From Gautieria morchelliformis (taxonomy: Eukaryota > Basidiomycota > Agaricomycetes > Gomphales > Gomphaceae), in the NCBI GenBank assembly GCA_015179125.1, contig WHVA01000483.1:21254-85253 (forward strand): a DNA stretch of 64,000 bases, read 5' to 3'. The notes beneath the pieces are model-generated. The model was not told the DNA's origin. It searched no databases and worked only from the letters and a program-made list of their open reading frames with translations. This document shows, piece by piece, positions 43,404-53,403 of this stretch (position 1 is the first letter of the stretch; every line of letters begins with the position of its first letter). The position numbers were made by a program, and so were the translations under genes.

Positions 43404-46340
43404 ATGATGATTCCACGCAGTCGAAGACAGACACGAGCGACGAGCTCGAGGTCCACACCCCAGGCGCAGCCCAGTGACACGACGGCTGACGCTATCCTGG
43501 ACCAAGAGAACAGGACGATAGAAGACGGAGAGATCGTAGATCTCACCGCCCTCGTCCCCTCAGTAGAGGACGAGGAAAACCCCGACCACGTCTCGTTGAG
43601 TGTGGCAGAAGAAGAGACGACGCCGAGCAACGAGCGGCACTGCCCCCCTATCTCCCTCTGCCCAAGGACAAAGGAAAGGGCAGAGAAGTCTCGCCGTCGT
43701 CAGACGGTAGAGCAACAACGTCGAGACGGGCACAAAGCCATGACTCAAACTGACGCTCACGAAGTAGAGCGACGACGATCGTCCCTGAAAGAGGACGACG
43801 GCAAAAAAGATGAGCCCCAGACGATGGTCAGGACTCGGAATACTCGAGCTCTAGTCGCAAGAGCTCAAGGGCTCACGCCATCGACCACGAGACGGCAGAG
43901 GCCCTGAACAAACAGGTGCAGGCTGCGCTGCACCGAAGTATGCTGATGCGCCACAAGCACGATCAGCTGGCATCGCAGCTTGACAACGCGGCCGCCGCCC
44001 TAATGGCAATCGGCAAAGAACTCCACCAGGCGGAGGAGGTCAGGCTGCAAGATGCAGCCACGCTGGAGGACGTCCAGAAAGCACTCCGCCCACGCGGGGA
44101 ACGTGACGCAACTCGTCCGAGCTCGCGACAGTCCGCAGCTAACGAACGCAGTCGCGACGCGCGCCGAAAGGAGCGAGACAAACAGCGAATGCCGCCGCCA
44201 GCCATCCCAGTCGAACAGGACGTAAGGTTCGGGAATGAACCTCAGGAGCAACCGGCTGCCCCAACGGACAGCCGTAAAACGATTCAACAGATCGTTAGGG
44301 ATCAGGTCGCCTCAGAGACTGACTCTGAAACGACAAGCGAGAGCTTAGAGCTCAAAGTCGCACACTGGCAGCGTAAAGAAGCTGCAGCCGCGCGCCGCCA
44401 CACATGGGCACTCGAGCTACTAGCAAAGAACACTGAAGAGACGGTGGCCCACAGCCACACCGCTCAGCTGCCCGACGAGCAGCTCACACAAGCCGTACAG
44501 GACGCACGGCAAGCGCGCGCAGCCTACAACAGCAGGCTACGGATCCGCAACGCGGGACTGACCGGGGACACCAGGCACAAAATGCCCCCGGAACCGAGAG
44601 CACAAAATGCTCCCGATCCCAAGCCCGATCCGGGCCCAGGGCCCGTCAGGGCATATAACAGCCTGCCCCGCGCGGCGTCACAACCGCACGAGCGATCCAT
44701 GGCCCCAACAGAAGGCCAGGGAATCCCTGACCAGGCCAACGTCGTACCAATGGAGCCGTACGACGGGATTGTTGGGTGCATTCATGCTCCTGCACCAAAA
44801 TCAAGCATAATATATCCAATTTGTTGTGTGGTTTCTCAATTTCTTCTCATATTGTTCTTGTATCATGCATCCATTTCTCTGGTTATTTTAGAAATTTTCC
44901 ACTCACTCCCTATCTCTCCATTTCATCTTGTTATTCCTACTTTCACAAGCGGCTGCACCCAGCGGAGTCTGAAACGACTTCGACGCGCGAGCTCTTGGGC
45001 GCTAAAGGGCCGGGTAGTAGTACATGCGCAGTGAAACAGATTTCCCCCTCTCTCAGTGACAACTAAATTCACTGAGAGAGGCAAGTAAATTAGTCTAGTG
45101 TTCTTTCGATTTATTGACCTAGAAATCCTCTGTAGTGAATTAATTTCTAGGTAGTGTATAATATATTTATAGTGACAACTAAATTCACTGAGAGAGTGAA
45201 TTAATTTCTAGTCTATTCTTTTGAACAACAAGTCCATACCTACTGCCTATAATTCCTGTCTACTACAGGGATCACACGGATGATCCGCGTGGCGTTGGCA
45301 GACGCCGCGGACACAGACCCAGAGAAGTCTGTGCTAGCGAAGGCCGGCATAATATTGGCCCACCCCGAGCCATATGCAGGGGGATCGGACCTCGAAGAGT
45401 TTGAAATATTCGTGGCAGCCATCCTACGATGGCTAAAAATGAATTGCCTCCTAGGGCCAACCAGCATTGACACGCAGGTCGGCTATGTGGGCACTCGCCT
45501 CACTGGCGAAGCCCAGGAGTGGTTCCTTCGAAACGTTGAACGCTTCGATCGCCAGGTCCGCAGCTGGACGCTGGAATCTGTGATGCAAGGCCTTCAAAAG
45601 AGGTTCCTGCACACACTGACATACCATCACGCATCGAATAAATTCGACGCGGTCATGCAAGGCATGAAAACCGTTCAGGAGATGCTGAACGAGCTCACGA
45701 AATACGCGGCACGTATGATACAGCCGCCAGACGAGTACATGTTCCGGAGACGGTTCGTATCGGCGCTGCGCAAAATGCTGCGCAACGAGGTCCTCAAAAA
45801 GGGCTATAATGCCGAGAGCAGCTCAATAGAGCAACTCTTCGAGACGGCCTGGATGATCGAGGAGGCATCCCAATACAACATGGGGATGCGCCGCGCAGAA
45901 AGCGCAGCAGCAACGGCAAGCGCCGCCCGGCTCACAGGGAGCAAGCCGTTGACACAAACAGGCCTGACCAGGCCCAGCCTGTTTGCAAAAAGTGGAACAG
46001 GACAACGGCTGCCGCCCCCACGCCCAGCACAAGCTGGACGCCCGCCTGAAGCCAAACAGCCTCAAGCGTCAGGGTCGTCCCCGCGACCTGCCCCACCGAC
46101 AAAAACGTTGGGCCGGCCCAACGACAGGCCCAGCGGCAGCCAAAGCAACACCACATGCTTTGAATGCGGCCAACCTGGCCACAAGAAGGCAGAGTGCCCC
46201 CGGCTTAGGTCCGGTATATGGACAGCGGCTGTGAGGCATGACGGTGAAGCCGAGGATCTGGAGACGGATCTCGGTCAAAACTCTCTTCAACAGATTGATG
46301 AAGAGGGGGAGGGTGATCCCCAACCCAACGACACTCCGGA
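43404..46340 (+). pseudogene. Gypsy-3 gag, split by a solo LTR
   Basis: An N-terminal frame (43404-43907) shifts near 43850 into 43916-44769 (ALHRSMLMRHKHDQLASQL, charged and helical). After the LTR at 44770-45267 the frame resumes as TRMIRVALADAADTDPEKSV. The capsid core follows (SDLEEFEIFVAAILRWLKMN, RLTGEAQEWFLRNVERFDRQ, MQGLQKRFLHTLTYHHASNK). Then come a Pro-rich linker and a CCHC knuckle, CFECGQPGHKKAEC (about 46158-46200). Removing the LTR plus one GGGAT rejoins PYDGI and TRMIR in frame. Confidence 0.8.
44770..45267 (+). mobile_element. Solo LTR-E (copy 2), TSD GGGAT
   Basis: A 498-bp unit, nearly identical to 6705-7201, runs from TGTTGGGTGC to CTACTACA. It is flanked by GGGAT at 44765-44769 and 45268-45272. 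It has the same 13-bp stem (45047-45081). Copies 1 and 2 differ mainly by scattered substitutions, so both insertions appear fairly recent compared with the decayed host elements. Confidence 0.92.
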
Positions 46341-46364
46341 TAATGGAGACATGCCCGCTGAAGA

Positions 46365-47033
46365 GTGGACCCTGAGCCGTCCCAATACTATGAATGGGAC
46401 GAAGAGGTGGAGGACACCACCTACAGGTCCAGCGCGATCAGATTCGCACTGGAAGACGAAACCGCCACGAAGGTCATGGCGGCACGCACATCGGTCATGC
46501 CAGACAAGGCGGCCGAGCCGGTGTATCACCACCGAAGCAAACACAGGACGCGGCCAACGCGTCCGCGCAGTGAGAACCGTACCCTATCGGGGTACTGGGA
46601 AATAAATGGCGTAAAAGCCCACTGCCTGCTAGATAACGGCAGCGAAGGGGTACTGCTGTCCCCCGAGTTCACGCGAGCTACAGGGATGAAGATGTTCTCC
46701 CTGGAGCAACCAATCGCGCTGCAGCTAGCCTGCATAGGCAGCCATTCCACGATCAACTATGGAACGAACACGACCATCAAATTTGGTCGCGGGACATACG
46801 ACGAATATTTCGACGTAGCAAACGTCGAATATTACGACGCGATCTTAGGGACACCATTCCTAAGGAGATTCGGCATAACCCTGGACTTCTCGGGCCCAGG
46901 GATGATTCGCAAGGGAAACGAGGTGATCCCCATGGGCAAGGTCTCATTCGACAATGACGAATCGAAGAACGAGGGCAAAGGGCAACGGGTGAGCATGATC
47001 ACCCAGGCGCCGAAGCCAAACCTGGCTCATTGA
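46365..47033 (+). pseudogene. Gypsy-3 aspartic protease
   Basis: EINGVKAHCLLDNGSEGVLLS has DNGS at the catalytic position. It is followed by SHSTINYGTNTTIKFG (flap region) and YYDAILGTPFLRRFGITLDFS. It overlaps the end of the gag frame in another phase, so a frameshift or mutation separates the two. The Asp is retained. Length and order match the clade of the Gypsy-2 protease. Confidence 0.8.
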
Positions 47034-47402
47034 AGCCAGGAGGACGAGTCGCGGGACGACTTGTCCTCGAACTCACCCTGCAGTCGTAGGGAGAGACGCT
47101 CTCACCTAACGGTGAAAGCGATGGGAAAGAGGAAAGCGGGCCCGCGCGCCGCGGGACCTAATAGACGCCAACAGCGCCTAATGGCTTCTAAGCCAACCAC
47201 TACCATCATCCTCATGGATGATGACCTTCCTCGCCTCCGTGAGGAATGGATGGGCGAATCCTGCCGGCACTAAGGCTGACGCCTAGGGAACTCTTATGGG
47301 ACATGAGGAAGACAGAGGGAGAGGTGGCAAAGGAAGGGGAGAAAGAGGATACCTCAGAGAAAGACGCTGAGCAACACTTTGTTTTGGCCGAAGTGCTGCA
47401 TG
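47034..47402 (+). pseudogene. Gypsy-3 pol start, truncated
   Basis: DDLPRLREEWMGES (about 47218-47263) matches the segment just before the reverse transcriptase fingers in this clade. After it the frame fails and no RT follows. The remaining 130 bp up to the LTR-D fragment has a Glu/Lys-rich frame without recognisable similarity. Confidence 0.5.
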
Positions 47403-47790
47403 TCATGACCTGTCTATTTCTCTTACCCCACTGTCTCTATGCTCCCTCCCGTCACTCCCTAGCATCTTCACCAGAGTTCGCCGCACCCACCGACCACTCC
47501 CCCTCTACGTCCACTCTACCCGCTGTTCGCCCCATTCTCCGAACCACTATTCGCTGCTCGCGCATTTCGCCAGCAGGCACGCCATCAAATACAATCGATA
47601 CCATTCACCTGGCATGATGGTTCATCATTAACCCCATCATCTTCTTAATCCAACCCCATTGGGTGTTCGTATGGCCAAAGTGTGTTCGCAGGACGTCCCT
47701 TCCATAGGTCGTGCGGGATCAACCCAGTAGACGAAGAGTCCGTGCAGGGTAGCATGTATGCGGGTCCCAAGACATGGTTTTGTACATGCC
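47403..47790 (+). mobile_element. LTR-D, 5' part only
   Basis: It begins at the true LTR start (TGTCATGACCTGTC) and matches the complete copies up to CCCAAGACATGG...GTACAT. There it joins Gypsy-4 RNase H sequence directly. About 600 bp of the 3' end is missing. The break lies in the same ~25 bp where the 1586-2266 copy begins. Confidence 0.85.
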
Positions 47791-47794
47791 GTAT

Positions 47795-48214
47795 TTTCGC
47801 ACTGCAAAGAAACTTAATTGCAGGCAGGCTAGATGGTCTCTCTACTTGTCGTGTTTGGATTTCGAGCTTCACCATTGGCCTGGTGTCACGATGGGCAAGT
47901 CAGATGCACTGTCGCGGCGCTCAGACCATGGGTCAGGATCAGGTGACAACAGCGATTTGACACTCCTACGCCCAGAGCTGTTCATTGTTCGCGCCCTGGA
48001 GGGGCTCACCCTGGTGGGGGAAGAACGTGGGATTGTTCGCGACGTGAAGAAGGCATTTGGGGATGGGTCACTGGAGGACAAGGTCGCAGGGGCGGTAAAG
48101 AAGCTGCAAGAGTCTGGTGGGAAATCGCTGGTGTCTGCAGAGTGGGCTGAGATGGATGGGCTACTCACATTCCGAGGTAAAGTTTACATTCCAGATGTCC
48201 AGGACCTCAGGTGA
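47795..48214 (+). pseudogene. Gypsy-4 RNase H end and linker
   Basis: LNCRQARWSLYLSCLDFEL and GKSDALSRRSDHGSG are the last part of RNase H. They are followed by PELFIVRALEGL and a helical linker (RDVKKAFGDGSLEDKVAGA) that leads to the integrase. Protease, RT and most of RNase H are absent. Confidence 0.75.
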
Positions 48215-48893
48215 CGAATTGTCACCCAGCACCATGATTTGCGGGTCGCTGGTCATCCTGGGCGATGGAAGACCCTTGAACTTGTCTCGTGAAATTACTG
48301 GTGGCCCCACATGTCGCGGTATATTGGCGAGTACTCCACAACGTGCGATTTATGCCTGCAAACAAAGGCATGAAGGCAGCCACCCCTTGGTGAACTCCAT
48401 CCACATCCCTGAAGCTCGCTGGGACATGATCAGTGTTGACTTCATTGTGGAACTGCCTGATGCACATGGCTACGATGCTGTGATGAATGTAGTGGACTCG
48501 GTCTCCAAGCGGGCACACTTCATCCCCACCAACACCACGATCACTGCAGCCGGAGCAGCACAACTTTTCCTACACCATGTCTGGAAGCTGCATGGCCTCC
48601 CACGAACAGTGGTGTCAGATCGTGGGGTCCAGTTCGTGCGCGAATTCACTTGCGAGCTTTATTGCCTGCTGGGAATTCGCATCGCAGCCTCCACAGTGTA
48701 CCACCCGCAGACTGATGGGCAGACGGAGCGACTCAATAAAGAGCTAGAGCAGTACCTTCGACTCTTTGTCAATGAGCGACAAGATGACTGGGATGACCTC
48801 CTGCCCATGGCTGAGTTCCAGTACAACAACCATGTGCATGCTTCCACTCGTCAATCGCCCTTCATGCTGGACACTGGGCAGCACCCATGAATG
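48215..48893 (+). pseudogene. Gypsy-4 integrase core
   Basis: A partial zinc-finger end (STTCDLCLQ-like, shifted frame) precedes the core. MISVDFIVELPDAHGYDAV carries the first Asp, VSDRGVQFVREFTCELY the second, and TDGQTERLNKELEQYLRLF the Glu. DDLLPMAEFQYNNHVHAST follows. The open frame runs from about 48400 to a TGA at 48888-48890 (QHP stop). Confidence 0.82.
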
Positions 48894-49567
48894 GGCTTTG
48901 AACCACATCAACCCCCATCAAACCTTGAGTCTGTCAATGAATTCAAGGAACGCATGGAGGAGTCACTGTCAGAAGCGAAGTCGGCACTGGCAAAGTCGAA
49001 GGAGGACATGGCGACATACTATAATCGCCGACATGAACCAGCACCTACATTTTCTCCGGGTGACAAGGTTTACCTCGATGCAAGCGATATACACACCACC
49101 TGTCCTTCGAAAAAGCTAGCTCATCGGCGACTTGGCCCCTATGTTGTTGAATGCCAAGTTGGGTCACAAGCCTACCGTCTCTGCCTCCCAAGGTCTCTAA
49201 GTCACCTCCACCCTGTTTTCCCCGTCATTAAGCTCACTCCTGCTCCATCCGATCCAAGGGTCGGCGACCATCCCCACCACCTCCACCCATCCTTAGAGAG
49301 GGCGATGAGCACTTTGAATTTGAACAGGTGTTAGACAGCCACATGCAAGCAAATCGCCTCCAGTTCCTCATCAAGTGGAAGGGTATGGCTATGAAGAGAA
49401 TTCTTGGGAAAATGAGGGCGATGTCCAAGCTCCTGACCTCATTGCCAACTTCTACCGTTCGCATCCAGGTGCCCCTCGTCGCATTTGCTCCTTGGAGGCT
49501 GTCACCTTTCAGAATCGCATCCCTGTTCTACCAGTGGGACTTCATGCATCGGGTCGCCGCATTCTAG
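48891..49567 (+). pseudogene. Gypsy-4 integrase tail with chromodomain
   Basis: In the first frame, EFKERMEESLSEAKSALAK, FSPGDKVYLDASDI and KKLAHRRLGPYVVECQVGSQA form the barrel. After a frame change near 49320 a chromodomain reads QFLIKWKGYGYEENSWEN and APDLIANFYRSHPGAPRRI. The frame ends at the purine tract before the LTR (49567). Confidence 0.8.
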
Positions 49568-49578
49568 AGGGGGGGTGA

Positions 49579-50002
49579 TGTCAGGGGAACACCAATCACA
49601 CACTGCGCATGATCGCACTGTGGATTATCACACACTGCATTATCACAGCATGTTGTTGGTGGCCGCTGAGCTTCTCCTAGCCTTTAGCATCCTTCTGTCT
49701 TGTGTTCCGTTTATTTCCCTTCCTGTTCCGGCCCCTTCCGACATCATTCCTTCCTCATCTGTCCAGCCCTGTTATCGCTGGCATGATTGCTTATGTAACT
49801 CGGGCATTCGGTGATCGGGCTAGCATGCCCGAGTTTGCTTATAGTTGTAGTTAGGTGGCGAAGGGGTTCCTTAGAGTTTTCTCTTTGGATCCCCCTTCGC
49901 CAGGTATGTCTATGTCCTGTATATAGTTCTCTATCTCACTTTGGATCCCCCTTCGCCAGTTCACCGCTTGAGTGTAGACCGTCTGCCTAGGTTGCCCTTA
50001 TA
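49579..50002 (+). mobile_element. Gypsy-4 3' LTR (LTR-C)
   Basis: It begins TGTCAGGGGAACACC after a purine tract (GAGGGGGGGTGA, about 49567-49578) and ends GTTGCCCTTATA, a mutated form of the CCCTTACA end seen at 18608. The repeated CTTTGGATCCCCCTTCGCC motif (about 49886 and 49942) brackets a TATATAG. It abuts gag sequence of a Gypsy-1-family copy. Confidence 0.8.
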
Positions 50003-50130
50003 ACGACCCTGCTGATGAGCCTGTATGGGTATCGGATTATGGTGCTTTCATGGAAAAGCTTTACTTGAACTTCAGCCCCTATGACGAGGTCACTGACACT
50101 GAGAGCTCAAAAACCATGTCAAGCGCTGTA
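50003..50130 (+). pseudogene. Gypsy-1-family gag fragment
   Basis: It encodes NDPADEPVWVSDYGAFMEKLY and LNFSPYDEVTD, homologous to LWASDYGILMEELYLSF in Gypsy-1 gag at about 6550. Only about 40 codons remain. It suggests Gypsy-4 sequence is inserted in, or recombined with, an older Gypsy-1-type copy. Confidence 0.65.
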
Positions 50131-50414
50131 TGGAGACATCAGAACTCATGGGATGTGAGTAGAATAGTCTGTCAAAGTTATTTGACTGTCCTTTGGAAGG
50201 GACACGGAGATCAAATGTATATGCACATTAGATCTCAAGGGAAAGGCCGATTGTGCTGACTATCTGCAGGGAAAAGACAGTCGATCATGGGGACATTACC
50301 TGTTGAAAGGGGCATTATGTATGTCTGCATAATCCCCATCTCCTGAATCCCCCTGTAGGATAATACCTATCATCTTTCTTGTTTTTTTTTTTTTTTTCCA
50401 TGATTGTAACTACC
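50131..50414. other. Spacer, no gene
   Basis: There is no recognisable coding. A T-tract (about 50381-50398) precedes LTR-A. Confidence 0.3.
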
Positions 50415-50867
50415 TGTTAAGCCCCATTCCCATCTATGGTCCCAAGGCCTCAGCCTTGGATCTCACTCAGGAACCCCTCTCAGGTTAACTTGGGTTTCCT
50501 TCAGTTCATCATTCACCCTGACTTCCTTTCCTAGATAGTCCTGTTCCATTCCTGATGATCATCCCCTTATCTTTCTTATCTGGATGTAGGCATAGATGCC
50601 CTCTTTCTGTTCCTTGCAATTCATATACAAACCCCTCCGTCATGTACACTAATTCCTCAGTTCTGATATTGACTTAGATCCTCATATCATCCCCTCCTCT
50701 GTCTGATCACGGTTCCTGAACCTTGGCTTGAAGCTGAATCCGTTTCCTGAAATTAGGGTGGAAACACTGTAGTGGGTGTGACCTACAAAGTTGAAGCCAA
50801 GCCCTCTGCTCCTGAACCTCGGCTTGGCCTTTGGGTTGAGTGTTAAGCATGACTTACATTCTTAACA
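50415..50867 (+). mobile_element. LTR-A, copy 2
   Basis: A 453-bp unit, TGTTAAGCCCC to CATTCTTAACA, is about 80% similar by eye to 13023-13497 with several small deletions and many C-to-T / G-to-A differences. Gag-like sequence follows, so it is probably the 5' LTR of the degraded element. Confidence 0.8.
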
Positions 50868-50889
50868 ATATAATCAGAACTCTCCACAT

Positions 50890-52440
50890 GCAGTTGTTTG
50901 ATATGCCTATCACACGATCTTACACCCATGCCTGAGGTAGCTGCGTCACACCGACTATTGAGGCCTGTCATGCATGAAGTGTTTCAAACCACCCCGAAAA
51001 CCCCCCGTTCCATCACTGATATGACAACCCCCTGTCATGAACCGGTTTATTTCACCAACTGCCCTGAGCGCTTACATGGAATCTTTCCCCAATCGTCTCA
51101 TCAGACCACTACCATCACATCTTCATATCCCAAGTTGAGCCATCACCTCCAGTGCCATGTGCTTCACTGCCACTCCCACACGTGCGCCTACACCATCATT
51201 CCCTATGCAGATGTTGCCAAGCATTCGGGCACCATCACCGATCCACACCAGGCGACAATCTGGCAGGATGAGTGCCGACAGCATGGATTGGGGAAGCCTT
51301 GATCCCCATGAACTCTTCTTTGACCCCTCCTCAGGACAAGTTGACATGCCTATGCACTATATTCCCTTTGTGCATGAGGGCAAGAGATTCAGATATTGGA
51401 AAGTGGGGTTAGCACCAGCTATGACCCATATTGTTTCGATCATTTCCAACCCTCTCAACCACCTAACCCTACACCACCCCCTTCGATTGACTTGGAAAGT
51501 CAAGCATTGCCTCAGAGTGAAGTCTCTCATGAGACCCACACTGCACCCAAACCCAAGGCCAAAAACGACAAGTCCAACCAAACCTGAGCCCCCCAGAACA
51601 ACAACCGCCATCAAGGTCAAAGTTCCAGCAATTCCAATGCCAATCCCAGCATTAACAACCAAGGCAAAGGCAAGGATAAGCTGAAAGGGAACAACATGTC
51701 CGAGGGTCAGAAAAAACCCCAATATGTAAATAAGCTCGGCAAGGATGGCAAACTCATGCGTGAGGAACACCAGCATTGCATGGATAACAACCTCTGCCTA
51801 GTCTGTGCACAGAGTGGCCACCATGTGAAAAGGCCACATTGGCCCGGGCTGCCTCAACTTCCAACGGGAAGACGTCCAATAACAAAGCTGAATCTTCAGC
51901 TTCAGGTGCAAAAAATAACCAACAACCCTCCGACCTCTGTGCAAACTAAGGGTCATGTTGACTCAACTTGTGCATTAGAGGAGGTAATAATCAACACTTC
52001 TGCTCTTTTCCCCCCAAACTCTCTTGTAATTAGTTTGTCCTTGTCTTTTGTCCTGAACCAAAATTTTAAAGCACTAGTAGATTCCGTCTACCCATTGTTT
52101 CATAGAATCTGTTTTTGTCCATAAATATTCTCTCCGAACCCATTCCATAGACCCAATCCTGCTCCGTTTATTTGATGGTAGTACAAACTTGGTAATTACT
52201 GAAGCTGTAGAGCTACCTATCCATTTCCCTGATGGTCATACCCTTTCCGTAGACTTTTATGTCACCCCCCTTGATTTGTCTGTTTCAGTAGTTCTCAGAC
52301 ACAACTGGACAATCCATTGATTGAGTGGGTACTGGGCAGTATTACGTTCTGAACTATCCTCCCAGGCAGTCCTGTGGAACCCCTGCTGGCTTCGGCTTGC
52401 GCATCCATGGCCAAGCCAACCCCGAGTAATAAAGGCAGCA
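50890..52440 (+). pseudogene. Degraded Gypsy-1-family gag and protease
   Basis: There are frames for a gag N-terminus (MPEVAASHRLLRPVMHEVF and later MDWGSLDPHELFFDPSSG). After a collapse of the capsid region come the linker and decayed knuckle (CLVCAQSGHHVK, where the second half is lost) and a protease remnant (NFKALVDSVYPLFHR). In that remnant a 2-nt deletion destroys DSG. Relative to Gypsy-1 many CG sites read TG or CA, as expected from RIP-like or methylation-driven decay. It ends near 52440. Confidence 0.75.
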
Positions 52441-52930
52441 GACGTACTATACTATGTCCACAATACTATTGTATGGGATCCTGCTTTGCCGGTCAATTAG
52501 GAGAAATTCCATGTATTTTCGATATAGTGACCTTAAAATATAGCATACAGGTATTGCTATCATTGGGGATGAACTATTTAAACTTCCTCTAATTTCCTAC
52601 CATTTTTTCGCCATTTTTAACGAAGTCTTTGGCTCAAAACACTTCTATTCTGTTGCAGCAGAGTTATGAATCCACATGTATCCACAACTCTGCTTATTCA
52701 AACTCCGACGCGCGCGAACCCGAACTCGAGCCTGTGGACACTTACGCACCCACAAACTCTGGCCAACCTACCGGTTCAGACTCAGCACTCTGGAAATAGC
52801 AATTTATTCCCAAGCCTCCACAACACAGTTTGTGCAATACAAACTCAGCCCAACCTATGCTACCATAGCAACAAGGCTATGCTAGGCTGTGCTGTGCCAT
52901 GACTACACTCCTAAAATAGAATTAGGGTCA
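52441..52930. other. Spacer, no gene
   Basis: Only small frames are present. GAACCCGAACTCGAGCC-type and AACACAGTTTG-type runs occur; nothing is recognised. Confidence 0.3.
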
Positions 52931-53364
52931 TGACTCACTGCCAAGCTGGAGTATTATTGGTCCAAAGTCTTGTGACTTGGGAAATGACTCCTGCATGACT
53001 CAGAGCCTGGCTCGGCACATGACTCATGCTTGAACTCTGGTGTATCATTGGCTGAGAGGCCGCTTACCAATGAAAGGCTGTGTTGAGCTAATCCTCTTTA
53101 AGAATAAGGGTGTATCTTATTCTTAGACGTGACTCATGCCTGACTCACTACCCCATTTCTGCATGACTCACCCCCTAATCGTGGGGTGCGATTGGCCAAC
53201 ACATGCTCTGACTCACTACCCTATTTCTCTCTGACTCACTACCCCATTTCTTTGTGACTCAGTGCATGACTCACACCCAAATCGTGAACTGCAATTGGCC
53301 AACACATGCTCTGACTCACTACCCTTTTTCTCAATGACTCACTACCCTATTTTTTCGTGACTCA
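52931..53364 (+). promoter_or_regulatory. Array of 13 TGACTCA (bZIP) sites
   Basis: TGACTCA occurs at 52931, 52996, 53020, 53130, 53141, 53164, 53209, 53232, 53255, 53267, 53312, 53335 and 53358. Many lie in a 23-bp unit (TGACTCACTACCCTATTTCT plus three bases), itself within a 103-bp tandem duplication (53164-53266 and 53267-53369). Each 103-bp unit also holds ATTGGCC (a CCAAT box in reverse). TGACTCA is the Gcn4/AP-1 consensus. Confidence 0.8.
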
Positions 53365-53394
53365 TTCTAGTCTATTAATAGATGGTAGATACAA

Positions 53395-53403
53395 TATAAA
53401 AGG
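53395..53403 (+). promoter_or_regulatory. TATA box after the TGACTCA array
   Basis: TATAAAAGG lies 30 bp downstream of the last TGACTCA. Together these look like a strong RNA polymerase II promoter firing rightward. No open frame follows within 2 kb. Confidence 0.55.
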
